This document shows positions 45,306 through 54,194 of a stretch of DNA of 64,000 bases, piece by piece. Both the position numbers and the translations under genes were made by a program. Positions within the stretch are counted from its first letter, which is position 1. Every line of letters begins with the position of its first letter. The notes beneath the pieces are model-generated. The model saw only the letters and a list, made by a program, of their open reading frames with translations, was not told where the DNA came from and did no database searches. The stretch comes from Virgibacillus subterraneus (GTDB lineage: Bacteria; Bacillota; Bacilli; Bacillales; Amphibacillaceae), in NCBI RefSeq assembly GCF_900110695.1, contig NZ_FOEH01000007.1, forward strand, positions 62,001 through 126,000, given 5' to 3'.

Positions 45306-46178
45306 TTAGCCTTCTAATATTTCGTTTTGAGGATAACCTAAAAATTCTCTTATCTCATCTAAGCATTTTTCATCTGCCCAATGTACGTAATGATGACTGT
45401 CTATTTTGAATAGTTTTAGATTACTAGTTGGGTTAATTTTGTTAACTTCATTATCTGTCATACGTGCTCTTTCTTCATCAATATCTTTAAAGGATGCGTA
45501 TATTAAAAGACAGGGGTGGCTAATTTTCTGGAGTATTTTGGGCAAATTTAGACGATAATAACCGAACATAAGACGTAGACCTTCACCAGTAAAAGGCACT
45601 TCTTCCATCAAGGCTTTGTTTATATAGTCAGATTCTTCTAGTTTAAACCTTTCACAAAATTCCCTTAGTTGTTTTTCATTTGTATTTGCATTTGATGAAT
45701 TATTATCATCATCCGAAATAAAAAACTTCTTAATCCGTTTAATTAGTTTGTCTCCAAGTAGTCTTTCCATTAAACTGATAACTGGTATTACATAGCCAAA
45801 AAGGCCAAACTCACTAGTCGGAAATCTGGGTAATTTTAGGTGCCCTTGATCTAACAATACTATTCTGTTTACATACTCTGGGTAAACAGAAGCAAAACAC
45901 ATTGCAATGCCGCCTCCCATTGAATGTCCGATAAGAGTAACATCCTCTAACTTGTTTTGATCAGAGTACTGTTTTACCCAGGAAGCGATTTCAGGCATTG
46001 ATACTCTGCCTTTTAATCCATCACTCTTACCTAATCCTGGTAGATCCAACAAATGGCATTCATAACTTCCTGCCAATGATTCTGCTATATTCAAACCCTC
46101 ATTTCCCGAAAATCCTAATGCAGGAAGAAAAATTAAAGGTTTCCCTTGGCCAATTATCACAGAATGATATTTTCCCAT
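45306..46178 (-). CDS. Alpha/beta hydrolase
   Basis: 290 residues: IFLPALGFSG, LLDLPGLGKSDG, nucleophile elbow GHSMGG and C-terminal IDSHHYVHW with the catalytic histidine. An extra charged lid (FFISDDDNNSSNANTNEKQ) lies mid-protein. Substrate unknown. Confidence 0.8.
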   Translation of the reverse strand: MGKYHSVIIGQGKPLIFLPALGFSGNEGLNIAESLAGSYECHLLDLPGLGKSDGLKGRVSMPEIASWVKQYSDQNKLEDVTLIGHSMGGGIAMCFASVYPEYVNRIVLLDQGHLKLPRFPTSEFGLFGYVIPVISLMERLLGDKLIKRIKKFFISDDDNNSSNANTNEKQLREFCERFKLEESDYINKALMEEVPFTGEGLRLMFGYYRLNLPKILQKISHPCLLIYASFKDIDEERARMTDNEVNKINPTSNLKLFKIDSHHYVHWADEKCLDEIREFLGYPQNEILEG

Positions 46179-46742
46179 TAATAAAAACCACCTTCTTTAT
46201 TACTGTCACAATTTCTAGATATAGTTTAACACAAATTTTCAGAATACCTTGTAAACTTAGTATCTATTATTTTGGGAACTGATCGGTTTCGCTGTTTTCT
46301 AAAAGATTATTGCTTATACCAAGCATTGAGTCTTAGACGCGGTTGATATAAAATGCGACGTCGATACGATTAGAATTATTTAGTGAGAATCTCTAACCAC
46401 GCAACTGGAATATACTCGCTTTCCGCGGGCTCACCACGAGCCTCCTCATTCGCAAAAAACGCCCACTGTGGGGTCTCTTAGCCTCGCTGTCCCACAGGAG
46501 TCTCGCATATTCCAGCTGCTAGTTTAGTGGTTTAAAATCTTGTTTTTATCAAGTTCTAAAGAGCAAACCCTAGCGGAGGAAATACACAAAGACCCCTGCG
46601 GAAAGAGCAACAGCTGAAGATCCCGCAGGAAGCGGCTTTTGCTTCAGAGGAAGCTGAAGCGTTGCCCTAAGGTGCGCGAAGTGTATTTCCGAAGCGGTAT
46701 CATAGCACTCAGCCATTTTTCCATGTTAATTCGCAGTTTATA
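46179..46742. repeat. Intergenic repeat region, CGCTTTCCGCGGG family
   Basis: About 560 bp without a gene. Between about 46425 and 46700 it carries CGCTTTCCGCGGGCTC, CCCACAGGAGTCTCGC, GACCCCTGCGGAAAG and GATCCCGCAGGAAGCGGC, a GC-richer, partly inverted repeat that resembles dispersed intergenic repeats of many Bacillaceae. Palindromic halves suggest a stem-loop or mobile origin. Confidence 0.6.
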
Positions 46743-47960
46743 TCAACTGCGAAGATTAAAAGCAGTAAAACTACGAAAAGAGCCTAAATTATACATAAAC
46801 AAAAGTCCTGTCACCACCAACATAATAAATGCCCCGACAATCACAACAACTTGAATCGAAATTAATTGCGCTGCAACACCCATTACTGAAGTCATTACGA
46901 TAATTAATATTGCCTCGGCAAGCCCATAAACACTGCCAATTCTGCCCATGACTTCGACTGGAATATTATTTTGATAAAATGTATAGAAGCCTGTATTGGC
47001 GAATGCCAGTGAAAAGGACAGGATAAAGAATCCTACTGCCGCTACAAGAAACCCACCGGAGAACGCATAGATAATATAGCCAATGGAAACAAACAAGGAT
47101 CCTGCCCCAATTAACAACGCAACTGAAATTTTCTTTACAGAAACGGCATTTATTATTGCTCCCACAACAATTCCTGCTCCGGCAATGCTCACAAGAAACC
47201 CGTATTTTCCATCCGTTAAACCCAGAACCTCTTTCGCAAATGCTGCCTCGAGTGAATCTATCGCCGTAGCCATCACCATCATGCTGCTAAACAGAAAGTA
47301 AATAATCATGACCGAGACATTCCGACGACTGAAGTGCAACACTGCATGCCAGTCTTTTTTTAGTACTGTCATAGAAAACTTTTCCTGATGGATGATTCTA
47401 TTTTCTTCAAGGTTAGGCATGAGCAATGTGATAAGACCTGACAAAAACAGCGCAATTGCATTGATAAAAATGGCGAAGTGGGGAGTTCCAATGATAAACA
47501 ACAGACCGGCTATCGCTGGACCAATAAGGAAACCTCCTGAATCAATCAGGCTGCGCAACGAATTGAACCGTTTTCGTTGTTCAATTGGAATCAATTTTGT
47601 TATGTATGTCATTGATGTTGGCTCAAATATGGAACTAGCCATATTGATAAAAAACACACAAAAATAAATGAGCCAAATCGTTGAAAAAGCAGGTAATATG
47701 GCGATAACCACAGCACGAAAGATATCCAAAAATATCATTAGGTTTCTTTTGTTAAGACGATCTATTAAACTGCCAGACCAACTATTTGTGCAAATTGTTG
47801 CCACTGGTTTCAGAATATATAATGCAGCCACAGCTAATGGGGATCCTGTCATATCTAGTACTATTAAATTTAATGCGATTAAGAAAATCCATTCTCCTAT
47901 ATTAGATACACCTATACCGAATAATAGGATTGCGGTATATTTCCATTTCTCCAGTTTCAT
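46743..47960 (-). CDS. MFS transporter, efflux type
   Basis: 405 residues with about 12 helices; SGSLIDRLNKRNLMIFLD is the loop 2-3 motif of macrolide-efflux-like MFS proteins (Mef/YkuC-like), and SMTYITKLIPIEQRKRFNSL is typical as well. AAGGAG precedes the ATG. It is the first gene downstream of the T-box leader, although 290 bp away. Confidence 0.8.
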   Translation of the reverse strand: MKLEKWKYTAILLFGIGVSNIGEWIFLIALNLIVLDMTGSPLAVAALYILKPVATICTNSWSGSLIDRLNKRNLMIFLDIFRAVVIAILPAFSTIWLIYFCVFFINMASSIFEPTSMTYITKLIPIEQRKRFNSLRSLIDSGGFLIGPAIAGLLFIIGTPHFAIFINAIALFLSGLITLLMPNLEENRIIHQEKFSMTVLKKDWHAVLHFSRRNVSVMIIYFLFSSMMVMATAIDSLEAAFAKEVLGLTDGKYGFLVSIAGAGIVVGAIINAVSVKKISVALLIGAGSLFVSIGYIIYAFSGGFLVAAVGFFILSFSLAFANTGFYTFYQNNIPVEVMGRIGSVYGLAEAILIIVMTSVMGVAAQLISIQVVVIVGAFIMLVVTGLLFMYNLGSFRSFTAFNLRS

Positions 47961-47989
47961 CAATCCTCACTCCTTTCCCAAAGAACAAA

Positions 47990-48200
47990 AGCACAAGCGC
48001 CTGTTCAGCGCCGTATGGACTGCGCCCGCGCATCGCGGGTGGGTCGACGTTGCCGCGCAAAGCGGCGGTCTTAGTCGATCTCCCTTTTCCCTGAGATAAA
48101 GGATACACGAAGAGCGTAAGCGATTCGATGTTGACTTATCGTAGACACGGGGAGGGAAGTCCACTAGGCGCTAGGCGCTGGAGCTGGACGTCGCTTATTC
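47990..48200. repeat. GC-rich dispersed repeat
   Basis: AAAAGCACAAGCGCCTGTTC through CTAGGCGCTGGAGCTGGACG is much richer in GC than its surroundings and contains CGCCCGCGCATCGCGGGTGG and complementary ends (AAGCGCCT / AGGCGCTGG). This type of element is common between genes in Bacillaceae. Short frames across it are not genes. Confidence 0.6.
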
Positions 48201-48249
48201 GGGAGTCCAGTTATCCACTGCACTTAAATTTTATAGTTTCCTAAATAGT

Positions 48250-48546
48250 AAAAAAACTCGCCCTCAAGAAATTAATCTTGAGGACGAGTTAACGCGCATC
48301 GCGGTGCCACCCCAGTTTATCAATATGTCACCATATCAAACTTATCAGGTACGGTATGAACTTACGTATACCCTAGCCCTATAACAGGAGCACCTGTCAC
48401 ACTATCCCCATCTGGTTCCAATGTGATACTCAGAGTCTTGCTTCAACATGGTCATTCCTGCTCCTTTTCAGCGACTGGAGCTCTCTTTAAAGAATGAAAC
48501 ATATCTACTCTTCTCGTCAACGCGTTTTTCCGATTTAGTTAAAAGA
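48250..48546 (-). promoter_or_regulatory. T-box riboswitch leader
   Basis: On the minus strand: stem I region with GAGAGCTCC ... GGAGC, then TTGAAGCAAGACTCTGAG in the specifier area, the T-box core GGTGGCACCGCG (48298-48309) and a terminator with stem ACTCGTCCTCAAG / CTTGAGGGCGAGT plus T-run (48250-48290). T-box leaders sense uncharged tRNA and open the terminator. The specifier is ambiguous to me (GCA, CAA or AAG). The next gene in the same direction is an MFS transporter, not a synthetase. Confidence 0.85.
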
Positions 48547-48547
48547 T

Positions 48548-48576
48548 AGATTATCAGAGTCGAAGTATATTGTAAA
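48548..48576 (-). promoter_or_regulatory. SigA-type promoter of the T-box leader
   Basis: TTTACA (48571-48576) and TAATCT (48548-48553) on the minus strand with 17-base spacing. Confidence 0.7.
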
Positions 48577-48610
48577 GCTATTTTTTAAATAATTGGGTTA
48601 ACTTCACAAT

Positions 48611-49069
48611 TCATAATTGCTTCAGCATATGAATCCGTTGACTATCTCGTTTAAATGGAGTATATCCGTTAGTTTTATATAGATTAATAGCGCTTGGCCA
48701 TTCCCTGTTAGTTTCAATAACTATTTTTGAATAACCCATTTTTTCAGCCTGTCTTTCCAGATGGAACAGCATTTTTTGGGCGACGCCTTGTCGGCGGTAT
48801 TCCTTTTTTACGGACATTCGTTCAATTCTTGCTGTCGACTCGCTTTCCTTTGTTATGGCCCCAGTGCAAATAATACAATCCTCAATTTCTCCTACATAAA
48901 AGGCATTGCCATTCTTGTTAAAGTGTCTATATATGTTGTTCAGATCAGGATTCATTGTGTGATCTATAAAACCAAAGTGTTCCTTGAATCCTTCTAGAAT
49001 TATGTCTTTGGCTGCACCCTGTTGTTGTTCGGTAACTTTTGTGAAATTTACTTCGGTAGTTGTTTTCAT
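48611..49069 (-). CDS. GNAT N-acetyltransferase
   Basis: 152 residues: RIERMSVKKEYRRQGVAQKML (acetyl-CoA loop Q-G-x-A) and SAINLYKTNGYTPFKR. Positioned upstream of the T-box promoter on the same strand, so it is not under its control. Substrate unknown. Confidence 0.8.
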   Translation of the reverse strand: MKTTTEVNFTKVTEQQQGAAKDIILEGFKEHFGFIDHTMNPDLNNIYRHFNKNGNAFYVGEIEDCIICTGAITKESESTARIERMSVKKEYRRQGVAQKMLFHLERQAEKMGYSKIVIETNREWPSAINLYKTNGYTPFKRDSQRIHMLKQL

Positions 49070-49177
49070 AATGCATCACCCTTAATTTTTAGTTGCATTC
49101 TGAATAGTCATGGTCAATTATGGTCACCACGCCTGTTTGTTAAAATAAGTTTTCCGACATCGCGTCTGGTCAGTCAA

Positions 49178-49651
49178 TTAAGCTTCCCTCACCATCGTTA
49201 TAAAGCCTGTGGTATCAGTGTCAAATTCTGTTCGTTTTACAAATCCCAGTTTTTCATAAAGATGAATAGCTCGTTCGTTAAATGTTGCTACTGTTAATCG
49301 ATGATGTGAATCATTATAGTTTTCATGAATGTATGAAAATGTGAATGAGCAAAACTCAAAGCCATTCCCTTGTCCAGTGCGACTGGGCTTCATCCCAAAC
49401 CCTACATCCATCATATCTTCATTGTATGCACCAAATTTCCTGCCAGGAGGTACTTGAGCTGATTCACCTATACAAAAATAACCAAATAATTCGTTATCCT
49501 GATCAACTATTGCGTGGTATGATCCTCCCAGGAATTCCTGCAAAGTGTCATTAGTCAACTCATTGTTATAAAGATCATACGGTTCAGCATATCTCCAATT
49601 GAGTGCTTCGACGGCCCGTTCTTCGTTCATATTTTTTATAAATAATTGCAT
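49178..49651 (-). CDS. GNAT N-acetyltransferase
   Basis: 157 residues: ALNWRYAEPYDLYNNELTND, FGMKPSRTGQGNGFEFCSFT (R-x-G-Q-G-x-G) and ERAIHLYEKLGFVKRTEF. Related to the YkwB/YjcK-like group by overall layout; substrate unknown. Confidence 0.8.
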   Translation of the reverse strand: MQLFIKNMNEERAVEALNWRYAEPYDLYNNELTNDTLQEFLGGSYHAIVDQDNELFGYFCIGESAQVPPGRKFGAYNEDMMDVGFGMKPSRTGQGNGFEFCSFTFSYIHENYNDSHHRLTVATFNERAIHLYEKLGFVKRTEFDTDTTGFITMVREA

Positions 49652-49675
49652 CTTTGTAACCTCTTTCCTTCTGCT

Positions 49676-50089
49676 CTAATCAAAAAATTCCATGTGTGGT
49701 TTTTCCTGTCTATAATAATTGATTCTATCCTGCAAACTTCCTGTATGAAACTCGAACTTGTGCCCATCTGGGTCGGTAAAATAAATAGACTTCTTGTCCC
49801 GCTCGTCTCTTGGACGGCCCGATAAAATAGTTACATTAAGCCGCTCCAGCTTTGCATACATTTCATCGAATTCATTTTCCTCAATCGAAAATGCCATATG
49901 TGTATAGGATTCATGTATTTCGTTTCGCGGGATGTCTGCTTCAACATTCAAAGCCAGCCATAATCCATCCAGATCAAAGTAGGCTGTATTTTCCCCTTTC
50001 ACTAAAAGTTTAGCGTTCAAAACCTCTTCGTAAAATCCTATCGACCGATTCAGATCTGAAACGGAAAACAGCAGATGATTTATTTTCAT
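49676..50089 (-). CDS. fosB: Metallothiol transferase FosB (fosfomycin resistance)
   Basis: 137 residues, alignable end to end with Bacillus FosB. Metal ligands His5, His64 and Glu113 are in place, as are the fosfomycin-binding [18 protein letters not shown] residues. The enzyme opens the fosfomycin epoxide with bacillithiol. Twenty-four bp separate it from the GNAT gene downstream. An ordinary chromosomal gene in many Bacillaceae. Confidence 0.93.
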   Translation of the reverse strand: MKINHLLFSVSDLNRSIGFYEEVLNAKLLVKGENTAYFDLDGLWLALNVEADIPRNEIHESYTHMAFSIEENEFDEMYAKLERLNVTILSGRPRDERDKKSIYFTDPDGHKFEFHTGSLQDRINYYRQEKPHMEFFD

Positions 50090-50167
50090 TAGGGTCCAAC
50101 TCCAATAACGAGATATAACATATATTCCATGTTATGTTATTAGCAGAATAATTGAAAGGAGAGTTAT

Positions 50168-50579
50168 ATGAAAAAAATCAATTATTTCGCTAATCATGGT
50201 AACAACCCTAATACTTAGCGGATGTTCTTTTCTCCAGGAAGCAAATGATTCGTTGAACTATGCAACAGAAACAACCGAGTATATAAATGAGCTTAGCACT
50301 TTTGCAGAAGAAGCACCTAATCTTGAAGGTCCAGAACTTAAGTCCAGATTAGAATCTTTAAAGGATTCGATTAAGGACTTTATGAAGTTAGAAGCTCCAT
50401 CAATTGCCGAAGATATTCATAAAGAATTAGAAAACAAGAGTCAAGTGCTGCTTGATGCCACAAACAAGATTTTACAGGACGGGGAAGTAACAATCGAACA
50501 GCTGAAGCAATCCGAAATTTATAAGATCATCGATAATATCACAAAGCTTAAAAATCAAATTGAGGATTTGGGATTATAA
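50168..50579 (+). pseudogene. DUF6376-like lipoprotein, frameshifted at a poly-A tract in the signal peptide
   Basis: AGGAG precedes ATG 50168, which is followed by seven A. As written the frame stops after 16 codons. Removing one A gives MKKSIISLIMVTTLILSGC, a perfect lipoprotein signal, and continues ANDSLNYATETTEYINELST to a stop at 50579. So a one-base change in the A-tract switches the gene on or off. Confidence 0.7.
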
Positions 50580-50682
50580 CGGGCTTCAGCATTCTGGTTT
50601 TTATTAGAAGACTGATGTTTTCGTGGTTCGCAATTTCCTACATTAAGTGTGTTTCTTTATAGTACTATCGAAATCCAACCAC

Positions 50683-50729
50683 AAAAAGTGGCATCAATTT
50701 TAAAAATAATTGATGCCACTTTTTTGCTT
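50683..50729 (+). terminator. Terminator of the lipoprotein gene
   Basis: AAAAGTGGCATCAATT and AATTGATGCCACTTTT form a 16-bp perfect stem followed by a T-run; the symmetric A/T flanks could act in both directions. Confidence 0.92.
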
Positions 50730-50830
50730 TTGGTAACGATTATTATAGTAGAATATTGCTTGTTTTTTTAGCAATATGTAATAAGACGTGTTCCTCTGCT
50801 GTTGATAAAGTACTATTAGAGGTGAAAAAC

Positions 50831-52066
50831 ATGTATACAGAACTGCTGCAAAACAAAAATATTCGGTACTATCTAATTGGTGGTGGGATATCTCGTTTGG
50901 GTGATGTATTATCTGGGATGGCGTTTCTTTTTCTCGCGTATGAGATTACAGAATCAACCATTTATACTACGGCAATGGCAATCGCAGAGACAGCACCATA
51001 TCTTTTATTTGGCTTAATTGGAGGAGTGATTGCTGATTGGCTGCCGAAGAAAAAACTATTAATTATGCTTGACCTATTACGTATTCCACTTATCTTTTCG
51101 ATATTTCTATTACATCATTTCAATTTGTTGGATTATTATTATTTACTCATTGTTAGCTTTGCCATTCAAACGATCGGCTGCTTTTTCAATCCGACACACC
51201 GGGCTATTTTGCCAATTATCACTGAGCCTGAGGAACGCTCGCTAACGAACAGTTTAAACGATACCCTGAGCCGTGGTGTTACGGTTCTAAGTCCAGTCAT
51301 TTCAGTTTGGCTGTTAACATATGGTACTATTTATTTTTTCATTATCGATGCGCTAACCTATTTAATCAGTGTCATTTGCCTGCTTCAAGTACATTTCACG
51401 GAAACGAAACAAGAAGTGAACAAGTCTGTCAAAGGTGTCTTCCTTGCTATAGCGGAATTCTTTACGTGGGCTAAAAGAAACATCACGATTAGACAACTAT
51501 TTACTATTACTTTTCTAATCGTATTCTTTAACACTTGGGTATGGGAAGTTGGGCTGTTGCTTGCACTATCAGAAATGAGTGGTAAAAGTGAGGAATTGTA
51601 CGCTATTCTTCAAGGGGTATTTGGCGGGGCAGTTATTTTAACAAACATTACAATTCCATATTTCATTAAAAAAATGACGATGAAAATCTATCTGACAGGG
51701 GCTTTCGTCTGGGGAGCTGGCATCACATACTACGGTGTATTTTATCAGATTGAACATTTCTTTATCGGTGCAATCCTCGTTGGCATCGGGCTACCAATTT
51801 CCAGTCTTGCCAGAGTATATCTGATTCAGTCACTTGTCCCTGAAAATAAACTTGGACGTGCATTCAGTTCTAATGCATTCCTGCTTTACCTGGCAAATAC
51901 TTTCTCACTCCTGTTTTATGGGATGCTTGTATCCTTTGTTCCGATTCAATGGCTAATGATTGGAAGTGGCATAATAATTTTAATAGTAAGCATTGCATTA
52001 CTATTTATTATTACGATAAAACATACGAAACTCAGTTGGCGTTCTCCCATAAACTTTCTTAAATAG
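50831..52066 (+). CDS. MFS efflux transporter
   Basis: 411 residues, 12 helices; GGVIADWLPKKKLLIMLDLL is the loop 2-3 motif, and FFNPTHRAILPIITEPEERSL is shared with macrolide-efflux-like MFS pumps. AGAGGTGAAAAAC precedes the ATG at 50831. Its 3' end overlaps the convergent AraC gene by 66 bases. Confidence 0.85.
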   Translation: MYTELLQNKNIRYYLIGGGISRLGDVLSGMAFLFLAYEITESTIYTTAMAIAETAPYLLFGLIGGVIADWLPKKKLLIMLDLLRIPLIFSIFLLHHFNLLDYYYLLIVSFAIQTIGCFFNPTHRAILPIITEPEERSLTNSLNDTLSRGVTVLSPVISVWLLTYGTIYFFIIDALTYLISVICLLQVHFTETKQEVNKSVKGVFLAIAEFFTWAKRNITIRQLFTITFLIVFFNTWVWEVGLLLALSEMSGKSEELYAILQGVFGGAVILTNITIPYFIKKMTMKIYLTGAFVWGAGITYYGVFYQIEHFFIGAILVGIGLPISSLARVYLIQSLVPENKLGRAFSSNAFLLYLANTFSLLFYGMLVSFVPIQWLMIGSGIIILIVSIALLFIITIKHTKLSWRSPINFLK

Positions 52067-52789
52067 ATTATTATAGGAAGAGATATTTTTGAATCCGACT
52101 TTGAAAGCAATTGTCAGAATAGATTCTCCCGTTTGAATAAGAAGTTGCTGACTCTTTATCAGACGGTAAAGCTGGAGCCACGAATATGGCGATAAGCCTG
52201 TTTGTTTTTTAAACATATGTGCAAACTGATATTTATTTATCCCAGACTGCTCAGCCATTTCAGCAAGTGTCCAGTTCTCATCATAGCCCTCCTTTAAAGC
52301 ATTGGTTACATTCTCTAGTTCACCAGACACTACCGGTAAATCATTAGAGTGTGAACCAGGACTATTTTGCAACATAAGTATGGCAAGCTGGGTAAGACTA
52401 TTTTCAATAAATAATTCATTGGACGAAACAGTTATGTATTCACGAATAAAGGATATCCAGTTCACGATTTGCGGGTTTATAGAAGGTAATAATGCGAATT
52501 CCGGGTCAGTTAGTTTAAAACCTAGCTGTTCCGCTACTTCCCGTAATAAGGATTGCTCAACCTCCACCAGAAACTTCTCTTCGGTGACATGAAGCTGTTT
52601 ATGCTGCTGGCCTGGATTTAAAATTAAAGAATTACCAGCATCAATTGATATATCTCGCTGACCTGTTTGATAAAGTCCTTTTCCATATGGTGAAAAAATC
52701 AGCTTATAGCATTCGTCACTTCTCCAATTACGCTCCCCCAAACTATCATGACGCATGAGAAGCAAGCCTTTATCGTGTTCTAATATCAT
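52001..52789 (-). CDS. AraC-family transcriptional regulator
   Basis: 262 residues: N-terminal cupin-like sensor (NSLILNPGQQHKQLHVTEE) and C-terminal double helix-turn-helix, WTLAEMAEQSGINKYQFAHMFKKQTG and ILTIAFKVGFKNISSYNNLFKKVYGRTPTEFR. AAGGGGGTTTGCGAG precedes the ATG at 52787-52789. It converges on the MFS gene, which may be its target. Confidence 0.88.
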   Translation of the reverse strand: MILEHDKGLLLMRHDSLGERNWRSDECYKLIFSPYGKGLYQTGQRDISIDAGNSLILNPGQQHKQLHVTEEKFLVEVEQSLLREVAEQLGFKLTDPEFALLPSINPQIVNWISFIREYITVSSNELFIENSLTQLAILMLQNSPGSHSNDLPVVSGELENVTNALKEGYDENWTLAEMAEQSGINKYQFAHMFKKQTGLSPYSWLQLYRLIKSQQLLIQTGESILTIAFKVGFKNISSYNNLFKKVYGRTPTEFRMFYRNNK

Positions 52790-52884
52790 CTCGCAAACCC
52801 CCTTACCTACAATAAATATGATTATTGGAACCATATTCATTTTAATTCTTCTAAATTACAGAATAACATACTGATTAGCTCTCA

Positions 52885-52915
52885 TTAAAAAAAGCCGCCT
52901 CAATGGAAGGCAGCC
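52885..52915 (-). terminator. Terminator of the 33-residue gene
   Basis: GCTGCCT and AGGCGGC pair on the minus strand, followed by seven T. Confidence 0.75.
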
Positions 52916-52925
52916 CATGTTAATT

Positions 52926-53027
52926 TCAACGACTATAACTCTTATTTTTCCGCTTGTTCATAAATTTTCTAACCATTGGATAAATAATTGGCCCGTATTT
53001 TATCAATCTTCTTATAAGCTTTCCCAT
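52926..53027 (-). CDS. Very small basic protein, 33 residues
   Basis: GGAGGAATTGAAA precedes an ATG opening MGKLIRRLIKYGPIIYPMVR and KFMNKRKNKSYSR. Strongly basic amphipathic helix with its own ribosome site and terminator, so a real gene. Similar tiny proteins occur widely in Bacillaceae; function unknown. Confidence 0.6.
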   Translation of the reverse strand: MGKLIRRLIKYGPIIYPMVRKFMNKRKNKSYSR

Positions 53028-53101
53028 TTTCAATTCCTCCATTAAGTAATCATTCACAGGTAGTATTCCTTTTAATAGAAGAAATCAAACAAGTTTGTTG
53101 G

Positions 53102-53422
53102 TTAACTTAATATACTAAACGGAAAAAATAGCCACGCATCGTCAACATAGACTACCATTATCCCGCCGATTACGAATCCAAGGACTAGAAATGCAACATA
53201 GTGAAGTCCACTTTTTACCCAGTTAAATGAATACGCCAAAGCCAAAACGATGAATACGAACGTCAATCCGACTGTTAGCTGACCGATTGAAAAGCCGCCC
53301 AAAAAACTGAAAATATAAGTGCATAAGGCAGAAACCCAATACATTTTAGGCTTGCCTTTAATAGCCAAAACGACTGATATCAATGTGATCAGTACAAACC
53401 CGTAGAAGATTAACGTAAACAT
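53102..53422 (-). CDS. Four-helix membrane protein, unknown
   Basis: 106 residues, nearly all hydrophobic in four segments, with one KGKPKMYW loop. AAGGAGCGAG precedes the ATG. Not recognised. Confidence 0.6.
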   Translation of the reverse strand: MFTLIFYGFVLITLISVVLAIKGKPKMYWVSALCTYIFSFLGGFSIGQLTVGLTFVFIVLALAYSFNWVKSGLHYVAFLVLGFVIGGIMVVYVDDAWLFFPFSILS

Positions 53423-53473
53423 TGTACTCGCTCCTTATTTATTTTTGCCGAACAAAAGGAACACATCTCCAGC

Positions 53474-53962
53474 CTATGTTACAGATTGTGCCAATGGTTC
53501 CGATATGACATCAATGATTTCCGTATCTTTATATACAAATCGATAACTATAAGTATTCCGCTCATCAAGCATTTTCGGTAAAAAATATTTTATGTTTTCG
53601 ATCACACCAAAATTTTCATCATGCAGTACCCATGAAAGTTTTTTCCAATCCAATATACCTTCATCAGTGCTCTTCGGTGTAGTATATGTATATGATTCTG
53701 GTACCTCTGCAATGAACACATACATACCACCAAGGTCCTTGCCATCTGCTTCCCAACATACATTTCCTTTGTACATAATATTTTTGGGTTCACTTATACC
53801 TGTTTCTTCGTCTATCTCGCGCAGGATGCAATCAAGGGCAGTTTCATTATCTTCTACCTTTCCACCTACGCCATTCCACATCCCCATCCAAGCAGGAGAC
53901 TCTCTGTTCAGCAATAGAATCTCATCTCTTCTTTTTATGAAGCAAATCGTATAGTTAAGCAT
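53474..53962 (-). CDS. NUDIX hydrolase, MutT/8-oxo-dGTPase-like
   Basis: 162 residues with a perfect NUDIX box GGKVEDNETALDCILREIDE-ETG and WNGVGG before it, as in Bacillus MutT-type dGTP pyrophosphatases. AAGGAGACAAAGGA precedes the ATG. Likely sanitises oxidised nucleotides or hydrolyses a related diphosphate. Confidence 0.85.
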   Translation of the reverse strand: MLNYTICFIKRRDEILLLNRESPAWMGMWNGVGGKVEDNETALDCILREIDEETGISEPKNIMYKGNVCWEADGKDLGGMYVFIAEVPESYTYTTPKSTDEGILDWKKLSWVLHDENFGVIENIKYFLPKMLDERNTYSYRFVYKDTEIIDVISEPLAQSVT

Positions 53963-53983
53963 TCCTTTGTCTCCTTCTCATAC

Positions 53984-54136
53984 CTATTCTTCTTCATACT
54001 CAATTAATGCCACAACATTCCCAAATCCAGCTGTTATTTGTATGTTTAAGACCTTAGTTTGCTTTTCATTTATAAACTGATTCACTTTATCTTCTAATCT
54101 TCCTGAAGTCATTGCATCTAAAATTTTAACTCTCAT
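53984..54136 (-). CDS. Cse60-like small protein, 50 residues
   Basis: AAGGAGATTATCAA precedes an ATG opening MRVKILDAMTSGRLEDKVNQ, then KVLNIQITAGFGNVVALIEYEEE. Layout (strand, helix, two strands with I-x-I-x and a final YEE) resembles the sporulation protein Cse60, moderately sure. Between two NUDIX genes. Confidence 0.5.
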   Translation of the reverse strand: MRVKILDAMTSGRLEDKVNQFINEKQTKVLNIQITAGFGNVVALIEYEEE

Positions 54137-54194
54137 TTGATAATCTCCTTGATATTGATTTTGTTTAGCTTGTCATCTTCTCTATTTCATCCTA

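Noticed and set aside
47902-48164. Minus- and plus-strand frames of 65-143 codons across the GC-rich repeat
   Set aside because: Composition is that of the repeat; no ribosome sites, and they overlap each other in several frames.
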